From Alentia gelatinosa (taxonomy: Eukaryota; Annelida; Polychaeta; Phyllodocida; Polynoidae), in contig OX465589.1 in NCBI GenBank assembly GCA_950022655.1, positions 27,420,970 through 27,484,969 on the forward strand: a stretch of 64,000 nucleotides of DNA, read 5' to 3'. Shown here one piece after another: positions 31,859 through 44,708 of the stretch. Position 1 is the stretch's first letter; each line of letters begins with the position of its first letter. The notes under the pieces were generated by a model. That model made no database searches, had not been told where the DNA came from, and saw only the letters and a list, made by a program, of their open reading frames with translations. The translations under genes were made by a program, and so were the position numbers.

Positions 31859-34800
31859 TAAGTACTACACCGCGCTCAGTACAATTAATCTTAATCTCAA
31901 TGATCTCCACTGTTTAGGGTCGTCACTGTCTATGAAATGGTTTTAAACTGGGGCTTTGAGTGCACGATTCTAGGATTTCTGTTCAGACAAATAATACTTA
32001 CTTCCATGCAGGTGTGGTTTTGACAAATAAAGCTGTCGGTGGGGAATCTACATGGGTATAAGCTAGTTCATTTTGAATTTTAAAGACTGAATACTAAGGT
32101 CCAGGAAGAAAAACTGGATAGAACTAAACAAAGAGAGTCGGGAATACATCTGTCAATGCCATCAAGAATTCAATACCTCATCTTACATGTAACGGATTAA
32201 GAGCGGACACTCTAACCATCGGCCCACTGATTTGTGCATCATTTATATCACTGTAAGCTTGTTCTGGGTAGTCAAAAGGGAAAATCGATAACTCTATGAA
32301 AACTATATCTGCTGATATAACAACAAGCACTGAGTGAAGGGTTTTCTGAAGCAATGCTTAAGAGTATGATTTGAATTAGATCTTTTCTATATTGATCCTA
32401 TCTTGTTGTACCAAAGTACATTCTGCTTGCATTGCATCTTCTGTTATTTTTACCACTAGGTATTAGGAGAGTACAAAACTCAAGCCATGAGGCAATAAGC
32501 AAACCAATATTGATTTCATATTGTTTAGCTGAGGTTTTGATGTTGGATACTGCTTCCTGTAATAAGATACTCGTGATAGAATTTAGCACTTAGAATTAAC
32601 GCGACTGACTCATCAAAAATGAGACCGGTATTTTGTATTGGAAGAATGAGAAAGAGAGTTTTATAAAGTACCACTCTTCTGTTTGCGTCAAAAGCAATTT
32701 CCATCAGCACGTTTTAATTAAAATACTAATGTTACATGGCGCCGAGTATGCATCTGTGGCAATACTAGGACGGAAAAGCACTTGCAACATTAGTGCTGCC
32801 AGAAAATGTAATATAAGTGTATCAAAAAAACGGCAGCTACATTAAGCAGTCTCGTGTGATATGAAAGTAACAAACACGCAATGTGTTTGACGGGGACTCC
32901 CTCGTTGAGTGAATGCATGTTCACTTTGAAATCTGACAACAAAGAGAACTGCTCATAACGAGTCGCCCGTTTCAACCGCCGGGTGCGAGGAAACCCATCA
33001 CTGAGCGACCAACCACAAAGACAACGGACATTACCACTGACGCCACTCAGCTACAAAAGCCAGCTCATTTTCCTCTGTGGCGGTTTTAAAAGACTTATTT
33101 ATCCAGGGATTACAAAGCCCCAATCGGAAATGTATGGAACTACAGTAAATCTTATACCCATTGTTTCCAAGTTGTTATAAACCGATAACCATTGATTGCG
33201 GATTTGAAACCCATCGACTACAGTCTCAATACTCCTTATGTTCTAAAGAGCAAAAACTAGTCCATTCCGATATACCCTATGATAGGACAATTGACTGCCA
33301 CTCGTGTATTACTACGCGTCAACCTCTCGTGGTTTTGGCCCCTGGCCACAAAGCCATCAGAAAAATCTATGCCATTCTGAGTGAACCAAGTTGACTGTGA
33401 AGGCGTATACAAGTGAACACGCCCTGAAGCCACCAGCATTTAAAGGACCCAATTGAAAACTGGTAGCTGGCATTCAAATCAACGATAACGAGTCTTCCTT
33501 CATCTTTCCCAGGTCCATGGAGTCAGCACAGTCATAGTACGATCACACACTACTGCTGCTCGTGCTTAAAGATACAAGATAACGATTATATAAAGAGATG
33601 GGATAAAACAGGGGTTGCCCACTTGGCAGTGTAAGCATAGACTTACAATTGATCACCAACTAGACAAATTAATCACCAATTAGACTCCAACCTAGATCAT
33701 AATAGCTTTGTTATCACCTATACTCAAGACATTCTTCTATGTCTATTCTATTCTCCTTAATCATTTTGAAAAAATATCAGATTTGAATACTCTCCCAGCT
33801 CAGAAAAGATCGGATTTAAATACTCTCCAAGCTGTATCGCGAAAGATACAGGACGAAAACCAAGAACGGAGCCTCCTCTGACGACTTCCAGCAGGGCCAC
33901 ACAACATCCAGAGCTGCCTCCACTACTACACTGGCGACCAGCTCTTCGACGTTGAGTAGGCGCAAACAACACAAGCGACTCTCCAAGATACCACGTCTGA
34001 GTGCACCAGTCTACAAACAGTTTGTTGAATAATAATTCTACGATAGAAAAATAAGTCGTACAATTGATTCTCGTTAGTGCCAAAACGCAGCATAAAATTA
34101 TATGTCATTGGCGAACGAGCTTTTCACAGTATCAGAAACTGAAATGTTGTTGCTGGTGTGGCATAAGAAATCGTTCATTTTGAAAATGTCGTCCATTTTG
34201 TCGTCCACTTGCCGTCCTGAGAGGCACCTCTAGAGGTGTCTTAGACGATGTCAAACTCGTTTTTTATAAATGCTCTGAATCATGAAAATTGAAATCTATT
34301 TTGAAAAGAGAATTATGTAAGCATGTAATACGCTTGTACTAGATTCCATCATTTCATAAGGCTCAACCCGTTTGTGAGAAAACATCCTACCATTCGAACT
34401 GATCCAGATGGACTGCACCACTAGGCCTGCTTTTCCCAGAAATACCACTGCATCGCTTGATGAGTATCAGCATTTATGTAGAAAATGTACTGAACGCTAC
34501 AGCTGATACCAATGACTAGTTTCATTCTACCCAAAATGAAAAAGAAGTCGTTTACAATGTCGTTCATCGTTCGATATATCGTATTGTCCAGTCTCACATA
34601 CGACAAAATATTATTCAACGCACCCATCCAGGGGACGTTAGGCCTGACGCCTCATGTCGAGACGGTTCCACGACAAGCAAGCCGACGACAAGTACGCCAA
34701 CACAAATCTAGGGGCCAACAACTACGTGATGGAATAACAGGTGAAAACTCGCCTCCTCCCCTTAGTACACTTCACGTTGATCCCGCCGATGTTATTGATG

Positions 34801-34877
34801 GCGAGGCTCCTTGCTGTGTCACATCGGTCTCCAACGTCCACCTCCTGCCTCTACGCCAGCTCCTACGCCGCCTACAC
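31859..34877. other. No gene; short tandem duplication at 33776-33832
   Basis: No gene or RNA recognised in 3 kb. GATTTxAATACTCTCCxAGCT occurs twice in tandem near 33780 and 33813. 34.63-34.88 kb is less AT-rich, but its frames match no family known to me. Confidence 0.5.
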
Positions 34878-35180
34878 CAGGGACCTGTTTCAGTAGTCTT
34901 GTGACATTAGGCCTAGACAGACATCAACAGCGGCACCAACAGTGCAAGCAACAGCGGAAAAAGACTAGCAAATATCTGAAGATCGAAGTGGCCAATCTTC
35001 TTCATATTTGGAACGATTATAGATTATATGTATCCCCTACTCATATTAAAGTGTCATTGCTTAATTCCAACGAGAAGTGAGTGAAACTCTGTGTGTCATC
35101 GACTGCAATCTTGTGATCTGTCCATATGGTGTCACAGACGCCATCTAGACATGACACGAAACTACTGAAACAGGTCCCTG
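34878..35180. mobile_element. MITE with GGGACCTGTTTCAGTAGT termini
   Basis: The left terminus CAGGGACCTGTTTCAGTAGT (34879) is mirrored by ACTACTGAAACAGGTCCCTG (35161-35180). The 302-bp interior aligns with 25.6-25.72 kb. This copy lacks the 59-bp array, so it shows the ancestral arrangement. Confidence 0.75.
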
Positions 35181-35359
35181 ACTGCTGATAAACCAAACCA
35201 TCTCCCAAGCACGAGGACCGAAGCATACGCCACAGAGACGACCCCACCTCTCTATTTCTCAGGCAGACTCATCTCCAGCGCCTATCACTCGTCCACTCCA
35301 TTTTTCAGAGTCCTCGCTGAATCTTCTCATGCACAGGAGGTGGGGGTGGCGCCACACAC

Positions 35360-35755
35360 TTATCCTACCCCTAATAAAAACGGTCCATAGGCATAACATA
35401 GGCAAATTTTATGCGGCATGCCATGACATAAAGTGCGATTTATGCCTCTAGGGGCATACAAAAATAGACCAATCAACGACTAGATTGTGAGCTGCTCCGA
35501 AAAAAGTTCCGGTTGGACTCAAAAGTTCTGGTTGGACTTTGGTTGGTCGTTCAATCGATATTTATATTTTAGTAATTCAAGAGGGTAGAGACGGGGTAGG
35601 ATAAATACGAAACCGAACCCGAGTTAGACTTGTCAGTGTCTATGCCACTCTGGTCAGGTCTGTTCCTCACTACGCTCAGCTATCGCTTCGCGTAGTAATA
35701 CACAACCTTCCCGTCGTGGCATAAACACTGACAAGTCTAACTCTCGTTCAGTTTC
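35360..35755 (+). mobile_element. GGATAA-family element with external hairpin, copy 2
   Basis: Core TTATCCTACCCC (35360) to GGGGTAGGATAA (ending 35604), with CCATAGGCATAACAT inside. The hairpin (35609-35755) has arms around GAGTTAGACTTGTCAGTGT and ATGCCAC. The inner stem ACTACGC/GCGTAGT surrounds a loop with ATCGCTTCG. Confidence 0.75.
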
Positions 35756-37931
35756 TACTCTCTCCTCAGCGGCACGGCGACGCGCTCCCGTCTCCTCTAC
35801 GCCCCACACAGCTCTACACAGACGCTTCTCTCCACGGCTCGCCCTGGAGGGATCTAGCGATTACCGGATCTCCATCTCGACCTGGAACCTCTACCTGTCC
35901 TCCCTCTCCAACACTGACCTTCCCCTGGCCTTGGGCTGAAGGTCACATTACAACCCCGGCATATCAGCCTCATAATTGTTCTGGTATTTGAGCCTTATGC
36001 CCTACGGTATACCAACAAATGTATATCTTATGTCTTATGTGATAAGAGTCACTTTGGGCATAAAAGCAATTATGTAAATTATAGCATAGAACCCACCTCT
36101 TTTTTTGGTTAAAGTCACTAACCTTCGGTGTTTCAAAAGGTATCTAATGTCTTCAGAAAGCTTATTCGCTCAATCTCTGTACAAATGACGTATGTGGAGA
36201 AATCTTCTATGCAGTATTTCTGGTATATCGTAAAAACATTGTAGTTGAATTTCACATTCCTGTCCATGGCGGTCATAAATGCATTTTAAAGTATCGACTA
36301 ACCACATTTCCTGTTTATTTTAAAATTCCGACCATTGTCAAAACTAGTTTGATAAGATAATTATACATTATGAGGATGTCAGGCTGAATATAGATTTAAG
36401 ATTTCATTTGATTTTAATGTGGGGAGCCAACCAGAATAATTTATGCGCAGAGTACTGATATGATTTTTTGAAGAATATAATTGTAGCAACTGCATTGAAT
36501 GATTATAGTTTACTGACAATGCATCATAATCAGCAGGAACATGGCGTACGCACAAAATATGAGTATGCCTTTTATGAAGATAATGGATGGAATCTGTAAG
36601 TAGATATTTAAATCGAATGATTATGGTATAGCGACAATATCTCATTGTCAGCAGGAATTTTGAGATTCCCAGAATTAATTAACTTGCCCTATTTCAATGC
36701 TTGGGCATACAGTTCTGTCGAGCACAACTATGGTCTTTCATAAAAGAACTGAAGTGTATTTGAATACCACCTAATTATCAATTAGACTACATTGTAGGTT
36801 GTGCACAGTAAATAGAGTAAGATAGAACTTGATAGGAAATGAATGTCACATGCCCTTTGCACAATGCATATTTTGTGCCACGTTTATAGTTACAGATAGC
36901 GGGTATGGCAGGGGCTTTGCCATCGTAAATCGATGTTACCAGAATATGCTAGCAATACATCATTCCTCTTATGGAATCCGACCTTTTCAGAGAAGCTTAT
37001 ATTATTTCCCCGCTGTAGTATAATAACATTTTCTAACGTCATGTTTTATAGGCATATAACATATTGATTTAATGTGCACCACTGACGGGTTTAGGTTAGA
37101 CTTGCTGAAGTCTTTGATTATGAATATAAATTCAATGAAAACAATAAAATACAATGTGTAAGGTTCCTCTGACTGGCTCAGGAATCAGCCAGGCGAAGGG
37201 GAGAGTAGGTGGAGGGGTAAGGAGGGCGTTCGGTGGCGGTAGGCAGCAGTAGGAGTAGGACACGGGGACGGAGGCTAGTCTAGGTTTAGGTGTGCACTTC
37301 CAGGATAATCCTTTCCAAAGGAGGGCTTGTTCCTGAAGTTGATAGCCACTATAAGAGCTACCGGGAGACTACTGATTGAAAATCTACATAATAAGATTCA
37401 GCTCCACCAGTGTAGTTCATAGTAAATCTCCCTGCATGGCAAAACGCTTTGTTATATAAATGTTGCTAGACATTTCCCTCCTCTTCCTCGTAGTAAATGT
37501 CTATGAAAGATACACTACATCTTGCAGTTTAAGGCATCATGTTTTTCCTTTCTCTTAGAGCGCCTTAAAGCATTACGTCGGCCTAAAAGGATTAAAACAC
37601 ATTGATTGGATAGTATAATATAATCTCGTCATGCTCCTTTGAGCTGGTCGTCACACGATTTGATTTTAAGTAAATCAGATTAAAAAGAAGTACCCTGACG
37701 AGTAACTTGTTCCTCAAAAAGTACTTCTACACGCATATTTATGATTTTCAAAATTAGATCACATACTAGTGGCTTAATTGCATTAGCGCTAATGATATTT
37801 TAGCCCCGAAGTGGCTATGGTACAATAACACCATAAGTACCATACTAAATGGTATCATTGAGCGTATGTCGCATGGTTGTGATGAGGAACAGGGGAACGT
37901 GACGTAAAGTTAGGTAGAGTGATATACCTAT
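35756..37931. other. No gene recognised
   Basis: 35.76-35.94 kb is pyrimidine-rich and relatively GC-rich. 37.19-37.28 kb is a purine- and G-rich run. Neither carries a recognisable exon. The rest is AT-rich. Confidence 0.5.
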
Positions 37932-38160
37932 TTATCCTACCCCGCATATAAATCTCCATAGACATAACATCGTGGGCCTGTATGCCACGGTTATGCCATA
38001 AAATATTTATATGCCACTGGTGACATATGAAGTTAAAAACATATGACAGGGTAGGATAATATCATGAAACATCACGAAATTTCATATGATTGTTTATATG
38101 GCATGAGTTGTCTTCGCGGAATGATATCACGAAGCGGAGCTGAGTGATATCTGTAGCAGA
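37932..38160 (+). mobile_element. GGATAA-family element, copy 3
   Basis: Core TTATCCTACCCC (37932) to AGGGTAGGATAA (ending 38059), with CTCCATAGACATAACAT. The adjacent sequence has a degraded hairpin around GTCTTCGCGGAATGATATCAC and GTGATATC. Confidence 0.65.
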
Positions 38161-38179
38161 AGACAAAGAATAACACTGG

Positions 38180-38425
38180 GATTTGATCTTGCTTCCACAT
38201 AGAATTCTATAGAATATTCACCCTAGAAGTTACATATCTTAACATGATTTCTGAGAAAATACGTTAAAATGAAAACAAATTATCTCAATAAATTCAAAAT
38301 ATGTATGAATGTAAACCCCATAATCTCTGCTTTGATATGGTACCTTTAGCTTTTTTACAGCCTAAGTTATGGGAATCATTGTAAATCAAGTCAGAGCTAC
38401 ATTTCAGTCCCCAACACTCATATCG
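38180..38425 (-). repeat. Dispersed repeat, partner of 2340-2645
   Basis: Reverse-complement match of 2340-2645, described there. Adjoins the hairpin end of the preceding element. Confidence 0.7.
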
Positions 38426-38589
38426 AAAAGGCTATCAGTCATTTAGAAACCAATACCTGACTAATGACAACCTAGCCCATGGCATATGGTACACGTGCAT
38501 CTCTAGTAACCCGAGTTAGCCGGGGGTTTTGTGTTTACTGATCGAACATCACTATATTCCTGTAGTTTCTCAACAGATCAGTAACATTA

Positions 38590-39085
38590 TTACAAAATAT
38601 CAACATATCACAAAGTCACTTTCATGTCCCATTCCCATGTCAGAAGCCTTTATAGACATCTAGAAGAAATTACCGAATTATACAATAATATTGATTTTAT
38701 CTGCTATACCGAAACCTAGCTGAAAGAAAAACACACACACGGAATTATCTCTATACCAGGTAAAACCATGATTAGACAGGATAGAAAAGATAAAGGCGGC
38801 GAACTATGTTGATTCATCTCTAACAAACTTATAAAACATTGCACAAAAAAATGACTATGATCTCAGAAGAAGGTTATGAGACACTGCCTATCAAGTTCAA
38901 TAAGCCTCATAACAGAAACATGCTAGTAGTCTACTTACTATCGGCCACCTGAAAGCAGTGTCTCTAACTTCCTACATTTGAATTTATAATCCAATCCTTT
39001 CTCTCATTTTTAAACATCACTGATTCTAATTGCAGACCATAGCTTCTTTTTATTTTTTTATCTTGAACTGATATTGGGATCCGAA
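38590..39085 (+). pseudogene. Decayed LINE (APE-type endonuclease domain)
   Basis: Conceptual translation shows an apurinic-endonuclease-like N-terminus of a non-LTR retrotransposon ORF2. A leading helix resembles the family pattern, then IDFICYTET with a stop where Trp is expected (about 38685-38715). Next come MIRQDRKDKGGEL with a stop soon after, then a YRPPESSVSNFL block in another frame near 38940. At least two stops and one frameshift are present. RT is absent downstream, so this is a truncated, dead fragment. Confidence 0.65.
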
Positions 39086-39439
39086 AATTAAATAGCAGAT
39101 TAAGAGGAATTTTGCGGGGCACCCCTTTTGGGCGTCATTTGGATGTATACAATAAAGTCACTCGTTTTAGTATGAAATAAAGTGTATATAAGATGCTATC
39201 TTAATATTCAATATTGTAGAAGGAGGGAATATACAGTTCTCCCCATTTTCATCCATTGTAAATATCATCCTTATACACCGCTGCTGTAAGCTGTATATGG
39301 TTCCCGTTGATTGCATGTTATTCGTGTTAATTCATAATACTGTTACCAGGAAGGACGATTTGTGAAAATCGAAAGAAATAATAAAAATGTTTAAAAAAAA
39401 AGAAAAGAAGCATAGTCTTCTTTTCCCAACCCTGTGCTC

Positions 39440-39605
39440 CTTTCCAATAAGGCGCTCTCCTTTTGGCCATCCTGAATCCCGATCCTGCAGAAACCTGAAA
39501 CCTGTGAAATGCTTTCGTGTGGAGAAGCCCCTGATTGCCAACTGCGGTAATCAGGGTTTGGTCGCTGTCACGGCACGCCCTGACGTTGGTGAAGGTGACA
39601 TGTAA
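39440..39605 (+). other. Unidentified exon-like block
   Basis: A stretch of higher GC with an open plus-strand frame (39387-39605) ending in VEKPLIANCGNQGLVAVTA and a short acidic tail; the stop TAA lies within GTAAG-like sequence at 39602. An acceptor-like CTGCAG lies at about 39490. The opposite strand is also open. I do not recognise the protein. It could be an isolated exon, part of a transposon, or chance. Confidence 0.3.
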
Positions 39606-40909
39606 GATAATCAATACCATGTATACGGGGTTGGGTCTGCTCGTAATCTAATCATTCACGGGCAGTTACATAACAGTAGTACTCTAATTCGTTACTTGAG
39701 CTCAGGGTCTCTTTCATTTAGAGATCTTGCTTCCGTCGCTAACCCACGTTATACCATTTCTGAGCAATGATGATCTGAGCAAGGATAACCTCATAACAGG
39801 CAATTGGTCCCTATGATATGTTAACAAATGCCATTCGACATCAATGTTAAGACCCACGGTCATTTGTATCCCACAATAATTAAGATGATAATATTTTGTG
39901 TAACTCTAAAACCAAGCAAGTTCTCCAGTACAATAATCATATATCTGCACATACATGTTTGGCCGCCACCGTTAGCTAGTATCAGAGTAATTCACCCCTC
40001 GTCATCCATGCCTATATCTCTTAGTAGGACAGATGTAGAGAAGGGAACTTTAGTGCTTGAGTATATTGGGAGTAATATTAACAACGACCGTAACGATGTC
40101 CATTATTTGGATCATATTTGATAGAAAATATATCCTAGACAAATCCTTATCGCATGATAAAACCGTGTTTGTCTCATTTAGATATTTAGCATAGTGCCGA
40201 ACTTTAGGAAATGCATTGGTTGGTATCATCATATAATGAAAAATCCATAAGGAGCCATTGCCACAGACATTAAACTAACATGATCTAATATTGTGTCTAT
40301 TAGCCTTGTGCGTGTAACATTGGATTATCTGGAACTAGCATCGCGTTTATCTTCATACCGGATCTATCCATTCCGGGCGGCAAAGACACATCTGGAAGCA
40401 CACGCGCGTGACTCTGTGCTGGTGCTGATAAGCGACTTCCTTGGCTCATTTCATAAGGAAGCATTCCGCATTGATAAAGCACTTTGTTCCGGAGCAAATC
40501 AATGCGCAGGAAATTGAGATAGTGTAGAGCCCGGTCAGAGCACCGAGTGGATGGTGGATACGGCAATATGAATGTAGCCATCGATGGAAGGGGAGAGAAT
40601 GATACACAGCAATATGCTCTCACTCGGATGAGAAGTGACTGAACTTTTCCTTGAAGGTCGTCACAGACGTACCATCAATAAGTGTGATGCGCTGTTCTCA
40701 GAATAATGAAACTCGGCTAGACATGGGCTTCTTTTTTCTTTTTTTTTTCAATTTCAATTTTTTTTTATTTATTCTGGAGTTGACTACTAGGAAGTGTATA
40801 GTATCCTATTTTCAGTAGGCTCCAGGGCCATGAATCCTTTTCGGCATGTTTATAAGTGGTATAGGCAGTATAAGAAAAGTAACAAGAGGTACTAGGTTTT
40901 AATTGTAGG
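39606..40909. other. No gene; T-rich tract at 40728-40770
   Basis: A poly-T-rich tract, possibly an old retroposon tail, lies just before 40.77 kb. Nothing else is recognised. Confidence 0.5.
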
Positions 40910-41215
40910 TTAACCCTTTAAGGACGGGTGCCTGTGGCCAAGCTACCGCCTGGAGGACGGGTGCTGGTGTCACTTTATACCACTAGGGGACAGGCACACA
41001 GTCGTTAAAACCCCTAATTCAATTGTTTAATCATGTGATATGATATATAATCTTAAATTATTTTATTTCTTTTGAATAGAAATACTAATAATGGTATCAT
41101 ACATGTATACATTCTGTAAAAATTTCATTCATGTTCCTCCATTATTTTTTGTTAAAAACGATTTTGTAGAGTTTTGAGAAGTGATGCCTCAAGGCATCAT
41201 TCGCCCTGGCATTAA
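40910..41215 (-). mobile_element. TTAA-ended piggyBac-type MITE, opposite orientation
   Basis: Starts TTAACCCTTTAAGGACGG. The right end, reverse-complemented, reads TTAATGCCAGGGCGAAT and then the palindrome GATGCCTTGAGGCATC, aligning with the left end of the 53938 element. GGACGGGTGCxxGTG is repeated inside the other end (40921 and 40953). Only one palindrome is left, and the palindrome-bearing terminus has lost part of the CCCTT box. Confidence 0.6.
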
Positions 41216-43069
41216 AGAGCCTGCACTATATGTTCACAACTCAGCTGCGATCAGGCGGCTGTCGGCCAGGAATCTATAAGATATTGCATAAAATATTGTA
41301 GTCATGATGACTAACGCGGAAAGAAAATCTATTGGAGAAATTTATTGAAATACAGTGAAAATTTAATGGGAAAATTTCTCTTGCTTCGTATATTATGTTT
41401 TGAGAAGCACCTTTTGCGTATAGAAAAGTTCCCAGAATTTATGTAAAACATAAGAAATCACATTAGAAGAACAACGGATCCTGCGCCAATACTATCCACG
41501 CGGTGTTCCAAGAAGCCAAGTCATTAGGTACCTACACCTTTTCATCTCTACTGCGTCATTTGTAGTAATCGATAATTTCTTCCTGCCATTGATCTAACGG
41601 GCTCAAAATACAATAAGGGTGTTATATACTCGTTGTGAGCCTTATATCAAACGGCTGGCAGTATCGGGAATTAACACCAGGAAATGCTATGTTACAGGAA
41701 AGGAGTAAGACAAGGTCCATTCCTTATCTATTGATATGGTGCTAATGGGACAAAGCTGTATGCTTGAGTTATGGCATGTTAGCCTACATCTACACTATAG
41801 GATTATTGGATACTTTGGCCAAATAGTGGTTACATCTCCTATTTGTATACGGATGAAAATATGACATGCATATCAAAACCTATAAAAGGCTTTAGATACC
41901 TGTTACTAAATAGTGAAGATGTGTTATAAAATTGCCTCTATTGGTTAAGATACTTGATTCTATCAAATAACTGAAGATGAATCAAGACCAGACAGTCCAG
42001 TAGATCAACAAGGATATGTTGAACTAAACACTGATATTAGACGTCACATCTGTTTTATGACAAGGCTAAACAATGTCTAAAATTATGGAACGTGAAATGT
42101 AACATTTTCCGTCGTCAAGTACCTGATGATAAGTCATTCGTCTGGATACAGAGTAGAGTATGCGTGTAGGGGCTGCGTTTTATTTGCATCCGTTGCAAAT
42201 ATGATTTAATCTGTCTGCACTCTGTGTCGTCCCTTTTCACCAATTAGATAAGATGCATAAATGTTGGATTCTAAAACCATGCCCCCACTGCCGCCGTTTT
42301 ACCGAGATATACCTCCAGACACACTCCGATCAGAAAAACCTAACAATGAGACCATTTTATTTATTTATTTGAATGGGAAGGTCCGTCGGCGTGCATGGGG
42401 AGCACAGCGCAGACTGTGCACCCACCAACACCGATTTAGCCGCCGATAGGCCTTACGATCGACTTGCCGGTTTAAAGCAAAATTTCCTCGGGAGGACAGA
42501 CACGATCGTAAGAGTATACTACACTTCTACGATTCGCTCTACGATACACACCGACTGAACAAGATTGGTTCCCGACACACTAAGATTAATAGGCCTCCTT
42601 AGAGCGAACATTTATTATTAAGGCTGAATTAAATGAAGATCAATGTTAGAGATCGTGTGTTAGCCTATTTCTCGTGACCTATCGGTGGGTATCGGGAGCC
42701 TATTTGACGGAATGATCTCTCTTATGGGTAAAATACCTGACGGACAATTCTGAAATTGCGGAGTTGAAAACAACAGACACGGGCAGAAGGTCACTGTGAA
42801 TTAATTGTATTATTTGATTGAATATAATGGTCTCATATCAATAGTTTCATATCGGAATTACAATGCAGCCCCAGTTATATTTTTTCAATTTGATTGTTAT
42901 AGTGTCTTAAACATGATGTCATTCTGTTTTCCATATACTAATGAAAGATTATTTGAACCAATTCAATATTCTTGAATTGTAGAATATTTTGATATTGCGA
43001 ACTGCCTGAGATCTGAATTGATACACTGATTGGACCATGACCCGCGGTCACATGCACTATGATACACAC
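41216..43069. other. No recognisable feature
   Basis: AT-rich. 42.38-42.56 kb is GC-richer, but no exon is supported. Confidence 0.5.
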
Positions 43070-43323
43070 CTGGGGGTCGTTGCTCCACGTTTTGCGGATC
43101 GCAAAATAGCGATCCGAGGTCGAAAGTGTTGCTCCAGATATTTTGCGGATCGCATCATAAATATATCGCTATCTATATCCAATTAAAACCCCAATGAACC
43201 TCTTACCTATCACACTGAGAATGCGGTGTTTTAAAATATAGCGATACAACGTGAAAATAGCGATACTACACGATACGATCCGATATTACTGGAGCAACGC
43301 TTTCCAGGAGCAACGACCCCCAG
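43070..43323. mobile_element. MITE with CTGGGGGTCGTTGCTCC termini
   Basis: Perfect 17-bp terminal inverted repeats (43070-43086 and 43307-43323). GTTGCTCC/GGAGCAAC recurs internally. The interior is packed with variants of GCGGATCGC and ATAGCGAT in both orientations, typical of subterminal transposase-binding motifs. 254 bp, non-coding; superfamily not assigned. Confidence 0.8.
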
Positions 43324-44433
43324 TAGGCTACGGTCAGAATTTCTAGGGACTCCCAATACACCGCGATTTTGCCATTTCTAATCATAGTGTATTGGAAGGT
43401 CTACCGTGGTGCATCATAAGCGGCAGTGGGTGGACGGTCTTAAACATGCATATATATGGGTATCAGACAATAAAGAATCACAAGGACAGTTATATTCAAC
43501 ATAGAGGAAAAGATTAGGGGATGCAGTAAAGATGACCATAATGTTTATGACGTATATGAAAATATACTTTAAACCTAAAACTCATAAATATTCTCCTTGC
43601 TATTTCTACAGGATCCTCACGTCGTTCATTCCCCACTTGGGTATAGACATTGGATTGTACGCATAGACAGCGAAAACGTGACAATATTTAAGGTAAGAAG
43701 ATGATTTAAATTAATACCAACCGCATTTATCCGAAACCTTTATATAGAAATCAAGTAAAAATGACAATCTGGAGAGTGTTTTCCTTGGAACACAGTTATG
43801 TATTACTGTGAGCGAGATGTTTCACATCACTTGTTAAACCGACTTCAACTACGTTCCGTTCTAATATAGGTAAATTTATATGATTTAGCTACAAGAGTTG
43901 TTTGATGAAGATTTGTTGAGGGTCATGAGAGTGACATATATCTTAAGTTTGACCGAATGCCTATGCCGTGTCAGCTCACAAAATATAGAGCAAATACTGC
44001 GGCATTAGCGAAAATACTAATTTAGTTGGAAATGATATTGATCACCATTATACAGTGTACTAAACAACAAAGAAAAGATGATAAATACATAGACACGGTG
44101 GATAGCAATACGACATAAGGTCGATCGTGTTGATTGAAGTTTGAAATTCAGTGCAGAATTATATCTAAGTCGTGTATCGTTGCTGACACAAAAGGATCAA
44201 CCGATGATGGATTGTGTATCACTGGAGGAGGTATAGCCATGCGGCCACAGCCTCCCATTTTAACCAATATTCGAGGATTTTCAAAGATCCATGCCAGATT
44301 CATCAATGTCCCCCCGGTCCCTGAACGTTAAACGCGTAGACTGTGACTGCCAGGGCATCCTGGTCAGGGCACCATTTGGCATTTACAATGAAGGAATCTG
44401 ATCGCAATGTGTAATAGAGAGGAAATCTATGAG
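43324..44433. other. No recognisable feature
   Basis: AT-rich sequence with no supported gene or repeat. Confidence 0.5.
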
Positions 44434-44708
44434 AGTTTAGGGTCTGAGCTTGTATCCCATCGAGTTTGAATCACGTAGTAATTCACAAGGCGAAGCCGAG
44501 TGAATTACTACGTGATTCAAACGAGATGTGATGGAGCTCTGACCTAAACTTGAATAGGTTTCTGAATTTATCTCACCCTTAACATTGACTAACGGGCTAT
44601 CATTTGTGACATAATCCCTCATTGGATATTTTTCCTAAATATCTAATGGGCGTTAGATACTAGTTCCCAATGTTAAGTATATGGAGATAAAATACCAGGG
44701 GTGAGATA
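44434..44708 (-). mobile_element. GGATAA-family element with external hairpin, copy 4
   Basis: Same order as the other copies, but inverted. The core is 44568-44708 (TTATCTCACCC to GGGTGAGATAA, with CTCCATATACTTAACATTGGG on the minus strand). The hairpin is at 44434-44550. The inner stem TTTGAATCACGTAGTAATT pairs perfectly for at least 22 bp. On the minus strand the loop reads TCGGCTTCGCCTT. Confidence 0.75.
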
